Numbered from the stretch's first letter, positions 8,020 through 19,381 are shown. The stretch is DNA of 64,000 nt from Azospirillum griseum (GCF_003966125.1 NZ_RXMA01000005.1:62001-126000); one strand, 5' to 3'. Numbers and translations: made by a program. Notes: generated by a model not told the origin, from the sequence alone.

Positions 8020-10284
8020 TCACCAGGGCAGCGAATCGTGGGCCGCCAGCGCGGCGGCGGTCACGATGTCGTTGACCGACGACCCCATGCTGACGATCTG
8101 CGCGGGCTTTTCCAAACCGATCAGCAGCGGGCCGATCATCTGGCCGCCCGCCATCTTGTTCATCAGCTTGGCGGAGATGTTGGCCGAATGCAGACCCGGC
8201 ATGATGAGGACGTTGGCCGGACCTGACAGACGGGCGAACGGGTAGACCCGCTTCATCAACTGGTAGTCCAGCGCCACATCGGCGGACATTTCGCCGTCAT
8301 ACTCGAAATCGACGCGCCGCTTGTCGAGGATGCCCACGGCCTCGCGGATCGGGTCGGTGTTCGGGTGCGGCGTCTGGCCGAAGTTGGAGAAGGACAGCAG
8401 CGCCACGCGCGGCTCATGCCCCATCTGCCGCGCCTTGGCCGCCGCGCCCACGGCGATGTCGGCCAGGGTGGCGCCGTCCGGGCGGACATGCACGGTGGTG
8501 TCGGCGATGAAGACGGTGCGGTTGCGGGTGATGAACAGGTGCAGGCCGAACACCGGCTCGTTGGCCTTGGGGTCGATGACCCGGCGCACCTCTTCAAAGG
8601 CCACGCCAAAGCTGCGGGTCAGGCCCGTGACCATGGCGTGCGCGTCGCCCTGCGCCACCATGCAGGCGGCGAACACGTTGCGGTCCTGGTTGACCATCCG
8701 CTGGCAGTCGCGCAGCAGCGCGCCCTTGCGCTGCAAACGGCGGTAGAGGTGATCGCTGTAGCGGCGGTTGGCGTCGGACAGGCGGGCGTTGTGGACCTCG
8801 AACGTGACGTTCGGTTGACCCATCGCGGTGAGCTGCTCCTTGATCACCTCTTCCCGCCCGATCAGCACCGGGGTCCCATAGCCCGCGTTGCGGAAGGCCA
8901 TGGCGGCGCGGATCGTCCGCTCCTCCTCACCCTCGGCGAAGACGACGCGGCGCGGGTTGGTCCGCACTTTTTCCAGGATCAGTTCCAGGCTGTCGGCGGT
9001 CGGATCCAGGCGGGTGCGCAGGGTGTGGCGGTAGGCCGACAGATCGACGATCGGCTTGCGCGCCACCCCGGATTCCATCGCGGCCTGGGCGACGGCGGCG
9101 GGGATGGTCACGATCAAACGCGGGTCGAACGGGACCGGGATGATGTAGTCCGCGCCATAGCGCAGGCGGCGGCCGGAATAGGCGGCGTCCACCTCGTCCG
9201 GGACATCCTCGCGCGCCAGGGCGGCAATGGCCTTGGCGGCGGCGACCTTCATCGCCTCGTTGATGGTGGTGGCGCGGACGTCGAGCGCGCCCCGGAACAG
9301 ATAGGGGAAGCCCAGGACATTGTTGACCTGGTTGGGGTAGTCGGACCGGCCGGTGGCGACGATGGCGTCGCTGCGCACCGCCTTGACCTCCTCCGGGGTG
9401 ATTTCCGGGTCGGGGTTGGCCAGCGCGAAGATGATCGGCTTGGCCGCCATCGACTTGACCATCTCCTGGGTCATCGCCCCCTTGGCCGACAAGCCGACGA
9501 AGACGTCCGCCCCGGCCACCGCCTCCACCAACGTGCGGCGGTCGGTGTCGACGGCGAAGGCCGACTTCCACTGATTCATCCCTTCGGTGCGGCCGCGATA
9601 GACCACGCCCTTGGTGTCGCACAGGATGATGTTTTCACGTGAAACGCCGACGGTGCAGAACAGTTCGGCGCAGGCGATGCCCGCCGCACCCGCCCCGTTC
9701 ACCACCATCTTGACGTCCTTGATGTTCCGCCCGGTGATGTCGCAGGCGTTGATCAGACCGGCGGCGGCGATGATCGCCGTCCCATGCTGGTCGTCGTGAA
9801 ACACCGGAATGTCGAGAAGCTCGCGCAGCCGCTCTTCGATGATGAAGCAGTCGGGGGCCTTGATGTCTTCCAGATTGATGCCGCCAAAGGTCGGGCCGAG
9901 GAAGCGGACGCAGTTGACGAACTCGTCCACGTCGCGGGTATCAACCTCCAGGTCGATGCCGTCCACGTCGGCGAAGCGCTTGAACAGCACCGCCTTGCCT
10001 TCCATCACCGGCTTGCCCGCCAGCGCGCCCAGATCGCCCAGACCCAGCACCGCCGTGCCGTTGGAGATGATGGCGACCAGATTGCCCTTGGCCGTGTAGT
10101 CGTAGGCCAGCGACGGATCGTCGGCGATGCGCAGGCAGGGAACCGCCACGCCGGGCGAATAGGCCAGCGCAAGGTCGCGCTGCGTCGTCAACGGCTTGGT
10201 CGCCGTGATCTCCAGCTTTCCGGGCCGCCCGCTGGAATGCAGCAGCAGGGCTTCTTCGTCGGTGACGCGCTTGTTGTCAGACAT
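8020..10284 (-). CDS. maeB: NADP-dependent malic enzyme, MaeB type, with phosphotransacetylase-like C-terminus
   Basis: 754 aa two-domain enzyme that oxidatively decarboxylates malate to pyruvate with NADP. The start is ATG 10284 ([13 protein letters not shown]); the upstream open frame is not family-like. The malic-enzyme part (about 1-430) contains [13 protein letters not shown], the catalytic region [16 protein letters not shown] and the nucleotide-binding [12 protein letters not shown]. The C-terminal ~320 residues resemble phosphate acetyltransferase ([16 protein letters not shown], then [10 protein letters not shown]) and are usually regulatory in MaeB. Length matches the family. The gene also contains a degenerate parS-like site at 9631-9646. 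Confidence 0.95.
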   Translation of the reverse strand: MSDNKRVTDEEALLLHSSGRPGKLEITATKPLTTQRDLALAYSPGVAVPCLRIADDPSLAYDYTAKGNLVAIISNGTAVLGLGDLGALAGKPVMEGKAVLFKRFADVDGIDLEVDTRDVDEFVNCVRFLGPTFGGINLEDIKAPDCFIIEERLRELLDIPVFHDDQHGTAIIAAAGLINACDITGRNIKDVKMVVNGAGAAGIACAELFCTVGVSRENIILCDTKGVVYRGRTEGMNQWKSAFAVDTDRRTLVEAVAGADVFVGLSAKGAMTQEMVKSMAAKPIIFALANPDPEITPEEVKAVRSDAIVATGRSDYPNQVNNVLGFPYLFRGALDVRATTINEAMKVAAAKAIAALAREDVPDEVDAAYSGRRLRYGADYIIPVPFDPRLIVTIPAAVAQAAMESGVARKPIVDLSAYRHTLRTRLDPTADSLELILEKVRTNPRRVVFAEGEEERTIRAAMAFRNAGYGTPVLIGREEVIKEQLTAMGQPNVTFEVHNARLSDANRRYSDHLYRRLQRKGALLRDCQRMVNQDRNVFAACMVAQGDAHAMVTGLTRSFGVAFEEVRRVIDPKANEPVFGLHLFITRNRTVFIADTTVHVRPDGATLADIAVGAAAKARQMGHEPRVALLSFSNFGQTPHPNTDPIREAVGILDKRRVDFEYDGEMSADVALDYQLMKRVYPFARLSGPANVLIMPGLHSANISAKLMNKMAGGQMIGPLLIGLEKPAQIVSMGSSVNDIVTAAALAAHDSLPW
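9631..9646. promoter_or_regulatory. degenerate parS-like site inside maeB
   Basis: The 12 bp core TTTCACGTGAAA (9633-9644) is perfect, but the outer bases differ from TGTTTCACGTGAAACA (13 of 16 match). It is about 21 kb from oriC. On the coding strand it encodes GVSREN in MaeB. It may be a weak ParB site or chance. Confidence 0.35.
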
Positions 10285-10680
10285 GGGTGTCGTGTTCCTC
10301 AACGGAAGAGCTGGCGTCCGTCGGTCGTCATTGGACCTTCTGCGGTTGTGCGCCGTTGGGTCGCGCTGCCGACGGTGGGGCAACGATGTTAGCCTTGCCA
10401 CCGCAGCCTCGCCAAGCCCACTTTGACGTTTCCCGCACGAAAAATGCAAAAAAGACGGCTTCCGCGACATAAGACGTCATAGGACGGCAACAAGCGACGC
10501 CTCTGCCCTTGCCATTCCAGCGCGCGTTTGCCGCATGGCTCCCCCGATAGGCCCCGATTTGGTCGAACGGCCGCGCGTGGGTAGAGTGGTGCGACCACGC
10601 ACCGCATCCCAACCGGTGCACCCCACCCGGCGAACCCCGCCGAACGCGTCCCGTCCGCCCCATCCCCGGAGCCACCCGCC
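10285..10680. other. 396 bp divergent intergenic region, maeB / MFS transporter
   Basis: Upstream region of both maeB (minus) and the MFS gene (plus), so promoters for both should lie here. G+C visibly dips at about 10430-10490, where there are A-runs and a GACGTC-centred imperfect palindrome near 10474-10482. No confident -35/-10 pair was seen. Short reading frames here look like shadows. Confidence 0.5.
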
Positions 10681-11916
10681 TTGTCCCTGACGCCACAGGA
10701 ACGCCGCCTGACGCTGGTCATCGCGGCGGTGCAGTTCATCAACATCCTGGATTTCATGATGGTGATGCCGCTCGGGCCGGATTTCGCCCGCGCGCTCGAC
10801 ATTCCGGTCGCCCACATCGGCTACATCGGGGGCAGCTACACGGCGGCGGCCAGCCTGGCCGGGCTGCTCGGGTCGCTCTTCCTCGACCGCTTCGACCGCC
10901 GCCGGGCCTTGGCCGTGGCGATGGCCGGGCTGGTTGGCTCCACCGCGCTGGGCGGGCTGGCCTGGGATCTGCCGTCGCTGCTGGCAGCCCGCGTGCTGGC
11001 CGGGCTGTTCGGCGGCCCGGCGGTGGCCATCGCCATCGCCGTGGTCAGCGACAGCGTGGCCCCGGAGCGGCGCGGGCAGGCGACCGGCATCGTGATGTCG
11101 TCCTTTTCGCTGGCCGCCATCGCCGGGGTGCCGGTGGGGTTGGAATTGGCGCGTCTGGGCGGCTGGCGGCTGCCCTTCTTCGCGGTCGCCGCCGCCGGGC
11201 TGGTCGTCGCCGCGATCGCCATCAAAATCCTGCCGCCCCAGCGCGGCCACCTGAGCCACGAAACCGGCCCCGGCGCGTGGGTGCGCTTCACCGCCCTGCT
11301 GACCCGGCGCAAGGTGTGGCTGGCCTACGCCACCGTCGCGCTGGTGCAGATTCAGCAATTCATGATCATCCCCAACATCGCCGCCTATGTTCAAGCCAAT
11401 CTGGGCTTCCCGCGCGAACATCTGGGACTGTTCTACCTGATCGGCGGCTCCTTGAGCTTTCTGACCACCCGCTGGGCCGGGCGGCTGGTGGACCGGGTCG
11501 GCGCGTCGCCGGTGACGCTGGCGGGGACGGTGGGGCTGTGCGTGGTGATCGACCTCGCCTTCATCCACCACCCCGCCTGGCTGCCGGTTCTGGTGATCTT
11601 CCCGCTGTTCATGATGTTCGTCGGCATCCGCATGGTGGCGAACGGCACCGCCCTGTCGCGGGTCCCCGAACCGGCGGAGCGCGCCGGTTTCATGGCCCTG
11701 GTGTCCGCCGTGCAGCACATGAGTTCGGCCTTTGGCGCGTTCCTGTCGGCCCACATCCTGGACAACGCGCCCGACGGCGCGCTGGTCCATGTCGGCTTCA
11801 TGGCCGGTCTGTCCATCGCCATCGGACTGGCCGTGCCGCTGCTGACCCATTGGCTGGAACGCGCCACCCGCCAGCCCCCAGCCGCCGCGCTGGACGCGGT
11901 GGGGCGGAGTCGCTAG
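10681..11916 (+). CDS. MFS transporter
   Basis: 411 aa major facilitator superfamily protein with about 12 predicted TM segments. The N-terminal half shows the loop 2-3 motif as LLGSLFLDRFDRRRALAVAM and the motif-C-like region AIAGVPVGLELARLGGWRLPF, as in drug:H+ antiporter-1 type exporters (Bcr/CflA/arabinose efflux-like). Start is TTG 10681, with GGAG about 8 bp before it; no better start is in frame. It is followed 30-40 bp later by rph on the same strand. In many alphaproteobacteria hrcA-grpE lie next to rph, but they are absent here. Substrate cannot be read from sequence. Confidence 0.85.
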   Translation: MSLTPQERRLTLVIAAVQFINILDFMMVMPLGPDFARALDIPVAHIGYIGGSYTAAASLAGLLGSLFLDRFDRRRALAVAMAGLVGSTALGGLAWDLPSLLAARVLAGLFGGPAVAIAIAVVSDSVAPERRGQATGIVMSSFSLAAIAGVPVGLELARLGGWRLPFFAVAAAGLVVAAIAIKILPPQRGHLSHETGPGAWVRFTALLTRRKVWLAYATVALVQIQQFMIIPNIAAYVQANLGFPREHLGLFYLIGGSLSFLTTRWAGRLVDRVGASPVTLAGTVGLCVVIDLAFIHHPAWLPVLVIFPLFMMFVGIRMVANGTALSRVPEPAERAGFMALVSAVQHMSSAFGAFLSAHILDNAPDGALVHVGFMAGLSIAIGLAVPLLTHWLERATRQPPAAALDAVGRSR

Positions 11917-11955
11917 CTTGCGCCGACGTAACAACCGACCGTTTGGATGATGCCC

Positions 11956-12675
<720 letters not shown>

Positions 12676-12687
12676 GGGCCGACGACC

Positions 12688-13287
12688 ATGACCATCCCCC
12701 GCCGTTTCACCGGCGACACCCTGGTGATCGCCAGCCACAACGCTGGCAAGGTCCGCGAGATCGCGGAGCTGCTTGGCCCCTACGCGGCGCGTTTCACCAC
12801 GGCGGGGGCGCTGGGCCTGCCGGAACCGGAAGAGACCGGCGACAGCTTCGTCGCCAACGCCGAGTTGAAGGCGCGGGCGGCGGCGGCGGCCGGTCACGTC
12901 GCGCTCGCCGACGACAGCGGTCTGGTGGTTCCGGCGCTGAACGGCGATCCCGGCATCTACTCCGCCCGCTGGGCCGGACCGACCAAGGATTTCGCCCTGG
13001 CGATGCGCAAGGTGGAGGATGGGCTGGTCGGCCAGACAGACCGTTCCGCCTATTTCGTCTGCGCCCTGTCGCTCGCCTGGCCCGACGGCCATGTCGAAAC
13101 GGTGGAGGGCCGCTGCTATGGCACGCTGGTGTGGCCGCCGCAGGGGCTGCACGGCTTCGGCTATGACCCGATGTTCCGCCCCGATGGCCACAGCCTGACC
13201 TTTGGCGAGATGGACCCGGCGGCCAAGCACGCGATGAGCCACCGCGCCGACGCCTTCGCCCAGTTGGTGGAGCGGTGTTTCCGGTGA
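12688..13287 (+). CDS. rdgB: XTP/dITP diphosphatase (RdgB/HAM1 family)
   Basis: 199 aa house-cleaning pyrophosphatase that removes non-canonical purine nucleotides (dITP, XTP) before they enter DNA. Family marks: [16 protein letters not shown] near residues 14-29 (nucleotide binding), [25 protein letters not shown] and [13 protein letters not shown], then MSHRADAF at the C-terminus. It follows rph by 12 bp, and its stop overlaps the hemW start, so the three genes are probably one transcript. Confidence 0.95.
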   Translation: MTIPRRFTGDTLVIASHNAGKVREIAELLGPYAARFTTAGALGLPEPEETGDSFVANAELKARAAAAAGHVALADDSGLVVPALNGDPGIYSARWAGPTKDFALAMRKVEDGLVGQTDRSAYFVCALSLAWPDGHVETVEGRCYGTLVWPPQGLHGFGYDPMFRPDGHSLTFGEMDPAAKHAMSHRADAFAQLVERCFR

Positions 13288-14486
13288 TCCCGTCTTCAGG
13301 CCAAACGGACGTTGCCCACCCGGGCGATCCCCATCCGGATCCGGGCTTTGCCGTGTATGTCCATTGGCCGTTCTGCAAGTCGAAATGCCCCTATTGCGAC
13401 TTCAACAGCCATGTGCGCGAGCGGGTGGACCATGACCGTTGGCGCGCCGCGCTGCTGCGGGAGCTGGACCATTACGCCGACCAGACTGCCGGACGGCGTG
13501 TCACCTCCGTGTTTTTCGGCGGCGGCACGCCGTCGCTGATGGACCCTGCGACGGTCGGCGCGGTGATCGACCGCATCGCCCAGCGCTGGACGGTCGCCGA
13601 CGGGCTGGAAATCACGCTGGAAGCGAACCCGACCTCGGTCGAGGCCGACAAGTTCCGCGCCTTCCGCACCGCCGGGGTCAACCGGGTGTCGCTGGGCATC
13701 CAGGCGTTGGACGACACGGCGCTGCGCTTTCTCGGCCGTCAGCACAGCGCGACGGAGGCCACCGGGGCCATTGCCCTGGCCGCCCGGATCTTCGACCGCT
13801 TTTCCTTCGATCTGATCTACGCCCGCCCCGGTCAGAGCGTCGCCGCCTGGGAAGCCGAGTTGACGCAAGCGCTCGACCACGCCGTCGGCCATCTCTCGGT
13901 CTATCAATTGACCATCGAGGAGGGGACGGCCTTTTTCCCCCTGCACGCGCGCGGCGATCTGGTGTTGCCGGACGAGGATCTGGCCGGTGATCTCTACGAG
14001 GCCACCCAAAGCCTGCTGGGCCGCGCCGGGCTGCCCGCCTATGAGGTGTCGAACCACGCCCGCCCGGGCGAGGAAAGCCGCCACAACCTGACCTATTGGC
14101 GCTACGGCGACTACATCGGCGTCGGGCCGGGCGCGCATGGCCGCCTGACCCTGGACGGCGCGAAGGTCGCCACCCGCGCCCACCGCGCCCCGGAAATCTG
14201 GATGGAGCGGGTGGAGCGCGACGGCCATGGGGCCGCCACGCCCGATCCCATCGACCGCAGCGCCCGCGCCACCGAATTGCTGATGATGGGCCTGCGCCTG
14301 ACCGAAGGCGTGCCGCTGGCCCGGTTGGCCGAGGAAGGCGGGCGGGATCCGGCCGATCTTCTGGACGCCGACGCGCTCAAGCGCCTGACCGATGGCGGGT
14401 TCCTGACCATCGACCACGCCACCCTGCGCGCCACCCACGAGGGGCGGCAGCGCCTGAACGCGGTGTTGGCCGCCTTGCTGGCCTGA
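13284..14486 (+). CDS. hemW: radical SAM heme chaperone HemW
   Basis: About 400 aa radical SAM protein with C31-x3-C35-x2-C38 (FCKSKCPYC) for the [4Fe-4S] cluster. HemW is homologous to coproporphyrinogen III dehydrogenase (HemN) but acts as a heme chaperone. Other family segments: [38 protein letters not shown] and [13 protein letters not shown] 13284 overlaps the rdgB stop as GTGA. A GTG at 13275 is also open but has too little space to the GGAG at 13269-13272. Confidence 0.92.
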   Translation: MIPSSGQTDVAHPGDPHPDPGFAVYVHWPFCKSKCPYCDFNSHVRERVDHDRWRAALLRELDHYADQTAGRRVTSVFFGGGTPSLMDPATVGAVIDRIAQRWTVADGLEITLEANPTSVEADKFRAFRTAGVNRVSLGIQALDDTALRFLGRQHSATEATGAIALAARIFDRFSFDLIYARPGQSVAAWEAELTQALDHAVGHLSVYQLTIEEGTAFFPLHARGDLVLPDEDLAGDLYEATQSLLGRAGLPAYEVSNHARPGEESRHNLTYWRYGDYIGVGPGAHGRLTLDGAKVATRAHRAPEIWMERVERDGHGAATPDPIDRSARATELLMMGLRLTEGVPLARLAEEGGRDPADLLDADALKRLTDGGFLTIDHATLRATHEGRQRLNAVLAALLA

Positions 14487-14542
14487 CCAGCAGAGTCCCC
14501 GTCAGCAGCAAAAGCCGTCAAACCAGACCGGAGCCACCCCCC

Positions 14543-14587
14543 ATGCGCATCACCCCGATTCGCATCACCCCCATGCGTATCACCATG
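14543..14587 (+). repeat. three 15 bp imperfect tandem repeats at the folA start
   Basis: Three consecutive 15-mers, each built around CGCATCACC or CGTATCACC (14543-14557, 14558-14572, 14573-14587), encode MRITP, IRITP and MRITM. Differences are confined to a few positions. Confidence 0.8.
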
Positions 14588-15088
14588 GTTGTCGCCGCCG
14601 CCGCCAATGGCGTGATCGGCAAGGATGGCGGTCTGCCCTGGGTTCTGCCCAGCGACCTGAAGCGGTTCAAAGAGGTGACGATGGGCAAACCGATCCTGAT
14701 GGGCCGCAAGACCTGGGAATCGCTGCCCCGCCGCCCGCTGCCCGGACGCGACAATCTGGTCGTGAGCCGCCAAGTCATCAGCCACCAACCCAGCGCAGCG
14801 GGGGAGGGCGCGGAGATGGAGGGGGCGCTCTGGTTCTCCGGCCCGGATCCGGCCATCGCCTGGGCCGAACAGGCCGGGCGGGAGGAATTGTGCGTGATCG
14901 GCGGCGCGGACCTCTTCGCGGCGGTGTTGCCGCGCGCCACCCACCTGCGTCTGACCCTCATCGACCAGGAGATCGACGGCGACACCCGTTTGCCACCGTT
15001 GGGCGACGAGTGGACCGACCGCTGGGTGAGCGCGCCGCAGAGCGAAAACGGTCTGACCTTCCGATACATCGACCGCGAGCGCGGTTGA
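14543..15088 (+). CDS. folA: dihydrofolate reductase
   Basis: 181 aa NADPH-dependent reductase making tetrahydrofolate. DHFR marks: MVVAAAANGVIGKDGGLPW (substrate and Met20 loop), LKRFKEVTMGKPILMGRKTWESL, and ELCVIGGADLFAAVLPRATHL. The start ATG 14543 has GGAG 9 bp upstream. The first 15 residues are three imperfect copies of MRITP; typical DHFRs begin with one such strand, so ATG 14573 or 14585 could be the ancestral start. A short insertion (SHQPSAAGEGAEMEGA) precedes FSGPDPAIAWA. It stands alone after hemW and ends 50 bp before the convergent parB. Confidence 0.93.
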   Translation: MRITPIRITPMRITMVVAAAANGVIGKDGGLPWVLPSDLKRFKEVTMGKPILMGRKTWESLPRRPLPGRDNLVVSRQVISHQPSAAGEGAEMEGALWFSGPDPAIAWAEQAGREELCVIGGADLFAAVLPRATHLRLTLIDQEIDGDTRLPPLGDEWTDRWVSAPQSENGLTFRYIDRERG

Positions 15089-15138
15089 CGCAAGCGGGGC
15101 ACGCTCATTCCGCAAGCGACTCCACAACCGATGACCGT

Positions 15139-16053
15139 TCAGCCCTCGCCACCCAAGCGGTGCAGCACGTCGTCGAGCTGGTCCAGGGTTTGGTAATGGA
15201 TGGTGATGGTCCCGCGTTGGCCCTGCGGGTTGATCGCCACCTTCAGACCGATGCGGGCGGAAATTTCCTCCTCCAGCGTCAGCAGATTGACGTCCTTCAT
15301 CGCCGGGGCCTTGGCGGCGGATCCGGCCTCGCCCTTGCGGGCCTTGGGCTGATCGCCGCGCATCAAATCTTCGGTCTGGCGGACATTCAGGCCGCGTGAC
15401 ACCACCTCGCGCGCGACCGCCACCGGATCCGGGGCGGTCAGCAGGGCGCGGGCGTGACCGGCGCTCAACGCGCCGTCCTGGACCATGCCCTTGACCGGGT
15501 CGGGCAGGGCGAGCAGGCGGATCATGTTGGCCACATGGCTGCGGCTCTTGCCCAACGCGCGGGCCAGATCCTCTTGCGTGTGGTCGAACTCGTCCATCAG
15601 GCGGCGGTAGCCCTCCGCCTCTTCCAGCGGGGTCAGATCCTGGCGCTGGATGTTTTCGATCAGGGCGATTTCCAGCGCCTCGCGGTCGCTGAAATCGCGG
15701 ATGATGACCGGAACCTCGTGCAGGCCGACGATTTGCGCCGCCCGCCACCGGCGTTCCCCGGCGATCAGCTCATAGGCGTTGCTGGAGTCGCCGTCGCGGC
15801 GGACGAGCAGGGGTTGCAGAATGCCCTTGTCGCGGATCGACTCGACCAGCCCCTGGATGGCTTCCTCATCGAACTTCCGGCGCGGCTGGTATTTGCCGGG
15901 ATGGACGAACTCGATCGGCACCTGCTTGGACTGGCGCGCCTTGTCGAGCGCGGAGTAATCCTCCGTCACCTCGCCGAAGAGGGCGGACAGGCCACGGCCG
16001 AGGCTGGCGCGGCGCGCGCCCCCACCATCCATACGCTTGGCGTCGTCGATCAT
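15139..16053 (-). CDS. parB: chromosome partitioning protein ParB
   Basis: 304 aa ParB CTPase that loads on parS and spreads to build the partition complex. The start ATG 16053 overlaps the parA stop as ATGA. The N-terminal segment RASLGRGLSALFGE is the ParA-interacting tail. The CTP-binding ParB/Srx fold contains YQPRRKF (57-61) and the key GERRWRAA (99-106). A helix-turn-helix region follows (HTQEDLARALGKSRSHVANMIRLLALP), then the C-terminal dimerisation domain (from about 255). Perfect parS sites at 17457 and 19484 are its expected targets. Confidence 0.96.
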   Translation of the reverse strand: MIDDAKRMDGGGARRASLGRGLSALFGEVTEDYSALDKARQSKQVPIEFVHPGKYQPRRKFDEEAIQGLVESIRDKGILQPLLVRRDGDSSNAYELIAGERRWRAAQIVGLHEVPVIIRDFSDREALEIALIENIQRQDLTPLEEAEGYRRLMDEFDHTQEDLARALGKSRSHVANMIRLLALPDPVKGMVQDGALSAGHARALLTAPDPVAVAREVVSRGLNVRQTEDLMRGDQPKARKGEAGSAAKAPAMKDVNLLTLEEEISARIGLKVAINPQGQRGTITIHYQTLDQLDDVLHRLGGEG

Positions 16054-16847
16054 GCGCACAGCCTCTTTTCCCGGCGCAGCACTTCGCCCGCCAAATGGAT
16101 GTATGCCTGCGATCCGGGGCAACGCATGTCATAGATCAGCACCGGTTTGCCGTGCGACGGCGCTTCGGAAACCTTGACGTTGCGCGGGATCACCGTGTCG
16201 TAAACCTTTTCACCAAAAAAGCCGCGCACGTCGGCGGCCACCATGTCCGACAGATTGTTGCGCTTGTCGAACATGGTCAACACCACCCCGTGAATGTCGA
16301 GGTTGGGGTTGAAGGCGCGCTTCACCCGTTCGATGGTGCGGACCAGATGACTCAAGCCTTCCAGCGCGTAGAACTCGCACTGCAACGGGACCATGACGGC
16401 GTGGGAGGCGACCAGCGCGTTCAGCGTCAGCAACCCCAGCGCGGGCGGGCAATCGATCAGGACGTAATCATACTCCAGCGCGCTGTTCGCCACCGCTTCG
16501 CGCAGGCGGAATTCGCGGCGCTCCGCCCCGACCAACTCGATCTCCGCACCCGACAGATCGACCGAGGACGTGATGATCGACAGGTTGGGAACGGCGGATT
16601 CAATCGCCGCGTCTTCCAACGGCACGTTGTCGAACAGCACGTCGTAAATGCCGACGCGCCGGTCCGAACGGGGAATCCCCAGCCCGGTGGACGCGTTGCC
16701 TTGGGGGTCGAGGTCGATGACCAGCACCCGCTTGCCAATGACGGCGAGCGCGGTGGCCAGATTGATGGTCGTCGTCGTCTTGCCAACGCCACCCTTCTGG
16801 TTCGCAATGGCGACCACGCGGGCGGGGGCGGTGAGGACGTCGGACAT
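16050..16847 (-). CDS. parA: chromosome partitioning ATPase ParA
   Basis: 265 aa Walker-type partition ATPase. The deviant Walker A KGGVGKTT is at 18-25 with the signature lysine K18, followed by VIDLDPQGNASTGLG (switch I) and LIDCPPALGLLTLNAL (Walker B / switch II). It binds nucleoid DNA in the ATP state and pulls ParB-parS complexes, segregating the new origin. Start ATG 16847 (MSDVLTAPARVVAIANQ). It is transcribed with parB, downstream of rsmG. Confidence 0.96.
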   Translation of the reverse strand: MSDVLTAPARVVAIANQKGGVGKTTTTINLATALAVIGKRVLVIDLDPQGNASTGLGIPRSDRRVGIYDVLFDNVPLEDAAIESAVPNLSIITSSVDLSGAEIELVGAERREFRLREAVANSALEYDYVLIDCPPALGLLTLNALVASHAVMVPLQCEFYALEGLSHLVRTIERVKRAFNPNLDIHGVVLTMFDKRNNLSDMVAADVRGFFGEKVYDTVIPRNVKVSEAPSHGKPVLIYDMRCPGSQAYIHLAGEVLRREKRLCA

Positions 16848-16898
16848 GGCAGCCTCTCGGGAAGCCTCAGGACAGGAAAGCGATGGCATCGCGGGGAC

Positions 16899-17513
16899 TC
16901 AGACCGCCGCGATGCCGCTCAAACGCACGATGGTTCCGGTGGGGTCGCTGCGGCTGTCGAAGCGTTCGACCCGCATCGTCCACGCCTTGGCGGCGGCGCT
17001 CAACTCCTCGTCCAGCGCCTGGCCCTTCAGAAACAGGCCGACTCGTTGCGGCCCCATCAACGGAACCCCCCAGGCCAGCAGATCGGCGACCGGAGCCAAG
17101 GCGCGGGCGGTGACAACATCCGCCGCCAGCCCTGTTACCGTTTCGATCCGCTTGTTGTGAACCGTCACGCTGGTCCCCGTCACCCGCGCGGCTTCGCGCA
17201 GGAAGGCGGCCTTGCGGGAGTCGCTTTCGACCAGTTGCACCTCCGGCACGCCCAGGATCGCCAGCACCAAACCAGGGAACCCGGCCCCGCTGCCCAGATC
17301 GACCAGCACGCGGGCCGGATCCGGCAACAGGGGAAGGAGTTGGGCAGAATCAAGGAAATGCCGCCGCCACAGATCGGGCAGGGTGGAGGGGCCGACCAGG
17401 TTGATCTTGGGCTGCCACTTGCGCAGCACCGCTTCATAGGCGGTCAGCCGGTCGAGTGTTTCACGTGAAACACCGGTGGCCTCCTGGAACGCCGACGCGT
17501 CTAACACCGCCAT
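16899..17513 (-). CDS. rsmG: 16S rRNA (guanine-N7) methyltransferase RsmG
   Basis: 204 aa SAM-dependent methyltransferase (GidB) that methylates G527 of 16S rRNA (E. coli numbering). SAM motif VDLGSGAGFPGLVLAI lies near 70-85, with VESDSRKAAFLRE after it. The start ATG 17513 shares a base with the mnmG stop (TGATG), so the two are translationally coupled; a GTG one codon earlier is possible. A perfect parS lies in its 5' coding region at 17457-17472 (residues VSRET). Confidence 0.95.
   Translation of the reverse strand: MAVLDASAFQEATGVSRETLDRLTAYEAVLRKWQPKINLVGPSTLPDLWRRHFLDSAQLLPLLPDPARVLVDLGSGAGFPGLVLAILGVPEVQLVESDSRKAAFLREAARVTGTSVTVHNKRIETVTGLAADVVTARALAPVADLLAWGVPLMGPQRVGLFLKGQALDEELSAAAKAWTMRVERFDSRSDPTGTIVRLSGIAAV
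17457..17472. promoter_or_regulatory. parS centromere site in rsmG
   Basis: TGTTTCACGTGAAACA, a perfect 16 bp palindrome identical to the bacterial parS consensus. It is about 600 bp from parA and 13.5 kb from oriC. Confidence 0.95.
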
Positions 17514-19381
17514 CACTCAGCCGCCTGCGCGTCGCGCCGCTTCACGTGGCGCAGCAACGACACCAGCGCCGCCGGGGTCATGCCGGGAATCCGCGCCGCC
17601 GCGCCCAAGGTGGCCGGGCGGGACTGACGCAGCTTCTGCCGGATTTCAGCCGACAGGCTGCCGATGCCGTCCACGTCCAAATCCTCGGGCAAGGCCAAAG
17701 ACTCGTCCTTGCGGAAGGCGCGGATGTCAGCCTCCTGCCGCCCGAGATACCCGGCGTATTTGCCGTCAATCTCCAACTGCTCGCCAATCTCCGGGCTGAT
17801 CTCCGCCAGTTCCGGCCACAGCCGGGCCAGCACCGACAGGTCAATGTCCGGGTAGCGCAGCAGATCCGCCGCGCTGCGCCGCACGCCATCCTGATTGACC
17901 GTCACCCCTTGCCGGGCCAGTTCGACCGGAGTGGCCTGGAGCGCGTGGACCAAGGCACGACCCGCTTGCAAGGCCGCGTCCTTGGCGGCGAAGGCGTCGC
18001 GGCGCTGCGACCCGACACAGCCGATGGCGATGCCCTTCGCGGTCAAACGCTGGTCGGCGTTGTCGGCGCGCAGCAACAACCGGTATTCGGCGCGCGAGGT
18101 GAACATGCGGTACGGCTCGTTGGTGCCGCGCCCGGTCAAATCGTCGATCAGCACGCCGATGTAGGCGTCGGCGCGGTCGAGCACGAAGCCGTCCTGCGAG
18201 CCACCCGCCACCAACGCGGCGTTGATGCCCGCCATCAGCCCTTGCGCCGCCGCTTCCTCGTACCCCGTGGTCCCGTTGATCTGTCCGGCCAGGAACAGGC
18301 GCGGCGCGCGACGGGTTTCCAGCGTCGGTTTCAGCTCGCGCGGATCGACGTAATCATACTCGATGGCGTAGCCGGGTCGGATCATCACCGTGCGTTCCAA
18401 ACCGGGCATGCTTTTCAGAATGCCAAGCTGGACGTCGCGGGGCAGGGAGGTCGAAATCCCGTTCGGGTAGACGGTGGGATCGTCCAGCCCCTCCGGCTCC
18501 AGGAAAATCTGATGACGCTCCTTGTCGGCGAAGCGCACCACCTTGTCCTCAATGGACGGGCAATAGCGCGGGCCGGTCCCGGTGATCTGGCCGGAATACA
18601 TCGGCGCGCGGTGCAGGTTGGCGCGGATCAGCGCGTGGGCTTCCGGCGTCGTCCAGGTGATGGCGCAATCGATCTGCGGCGTATCGATCCGCTCGGTCAG
18701 ATAGGAGAAGGGCGGTGGCGGCAGATCGCCCGGCTGCTTTTCCAGCGCGTCCCAATCGATGGTCCGCCCGTCCAAACGCGGCGGGGTCCCGGTCTTCAAG
18801 CGGCCAAGGGGAAAGCCCAAACGCGCGAGCGTGTCCGACAACCCAAGCGAGGGGGCCTCGCCAACCCGGCCCGCCGGGGTGCGTTCCTCGCCGATGTGGA
18901 TCAGGCCGCGCAGGAAGGTTCCGGTCGTCAGCACCACGGCCCCGGCGGCGATGCGCTCGCCCGATCCGGTGACAACCCCGGTGATGCGCCCGTTGGCGTC
19001 CACGATCAGGTCTTCCGCCCCGCCGGGCGCCAGAGTCAGGTTCGCCTGTTCGGCCAGCAGGCTCTGCATCGCCTGCCGGTACAGCTTGCGGTCGGCCTGG
19101 GCGCGGGGGCCACGGACCGCCGGTCCCTTGCTGCGGTTCAGGATGCGGAATTGAATGCCGCCCCGGTCGATGGCCTTGGCCATCACGCCGTCGAGCGCGT
19201 CGATCTCCCGCACCAGATGGCCCTTGGCCAAACCGCCGATGGCGGGGTTGCAGGACATCTCGCCGATGGTTTCGATTTTGTGGGTCAGCAGCAGGGTGCG
19301 CGCGCCCATGCGCGCCGCAGCCGCAGCCGCTTCACAGCCGGCGTGACCGCCGCCGACAACGATGACATCAAAGCTTTGCAT
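17513..19381 (-). CDS. mnmG: tRNA uridine-5-carboxymethylaminomethyl synthesis FAD protein MnmG
   Basis: 622 aa FAD enzyme (GidA) that works with MnmE to make the wobble-uridine cmnm5U34 modification. The dinucleotide motif [12 protein letters not shown] (8-19) starts the protein. [33 protein letters not shown] and [27 protein letters not shown] are diagnostic. ATG 19381 is chosen because [12 protein letters not shown] matches the family N-terminus; the frame is open further but runs through a parS site. It sits between mnmE (163 bp upstream) and rsmG (coupled downstream). Confidence 0.96.
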   Translation of the reverse strand: MQSFDVIVVGGGHAGCEAAAAAARMGARTLLLTHKIETIGEMSCNPAIGGLAKGHLVREIDALDGVMAKAIDRGGIQFRILNRSKGPAVRGPRAQADRKLYRQAMQSLLAEQANLTLAPGGAEDLIVDANGRITGVVTGSGERIAAGAVVLTTGTFLRGLIHIGEERTPAGRVGEAPSLGLSDTLARLGFPLGRLKTGTPPRLDGRTIDWDALEKQPGDLPPPPFSYLTERIDTPQIDCAITWTTPEAHALIRANLHRAPMYSGQITGTGPRYCPSIEDKVVRFADKERHQIFLEPEGLDDPTVYPNGISTSLPRDVQLGILKSMPGLERTVMIRPGYAIEYDYVDPRELKPTLETRRAPRLFLAGQINGTTGYEEAAAQGLMAGINAALVAGGSQDGFVLDRADAYIGVLIDDLTGRGTNEPYRMFTSRAEYRLLLRADNADQRLTAKGIAIGCVGSQRRDAFAAKDAALQAGRALVHALQATPVELARQGVTVNQDGVRRSAADLLRYPDIDLSVLARLWPELAEISPEIGEQLEIDGKYAGYLGRQEADIRAFRKDESLALPEDLDVDGIGSLSAEIRQKLRQSRPATLGAAARIPGMTPAALVSLLRHVKRRDAQAAE

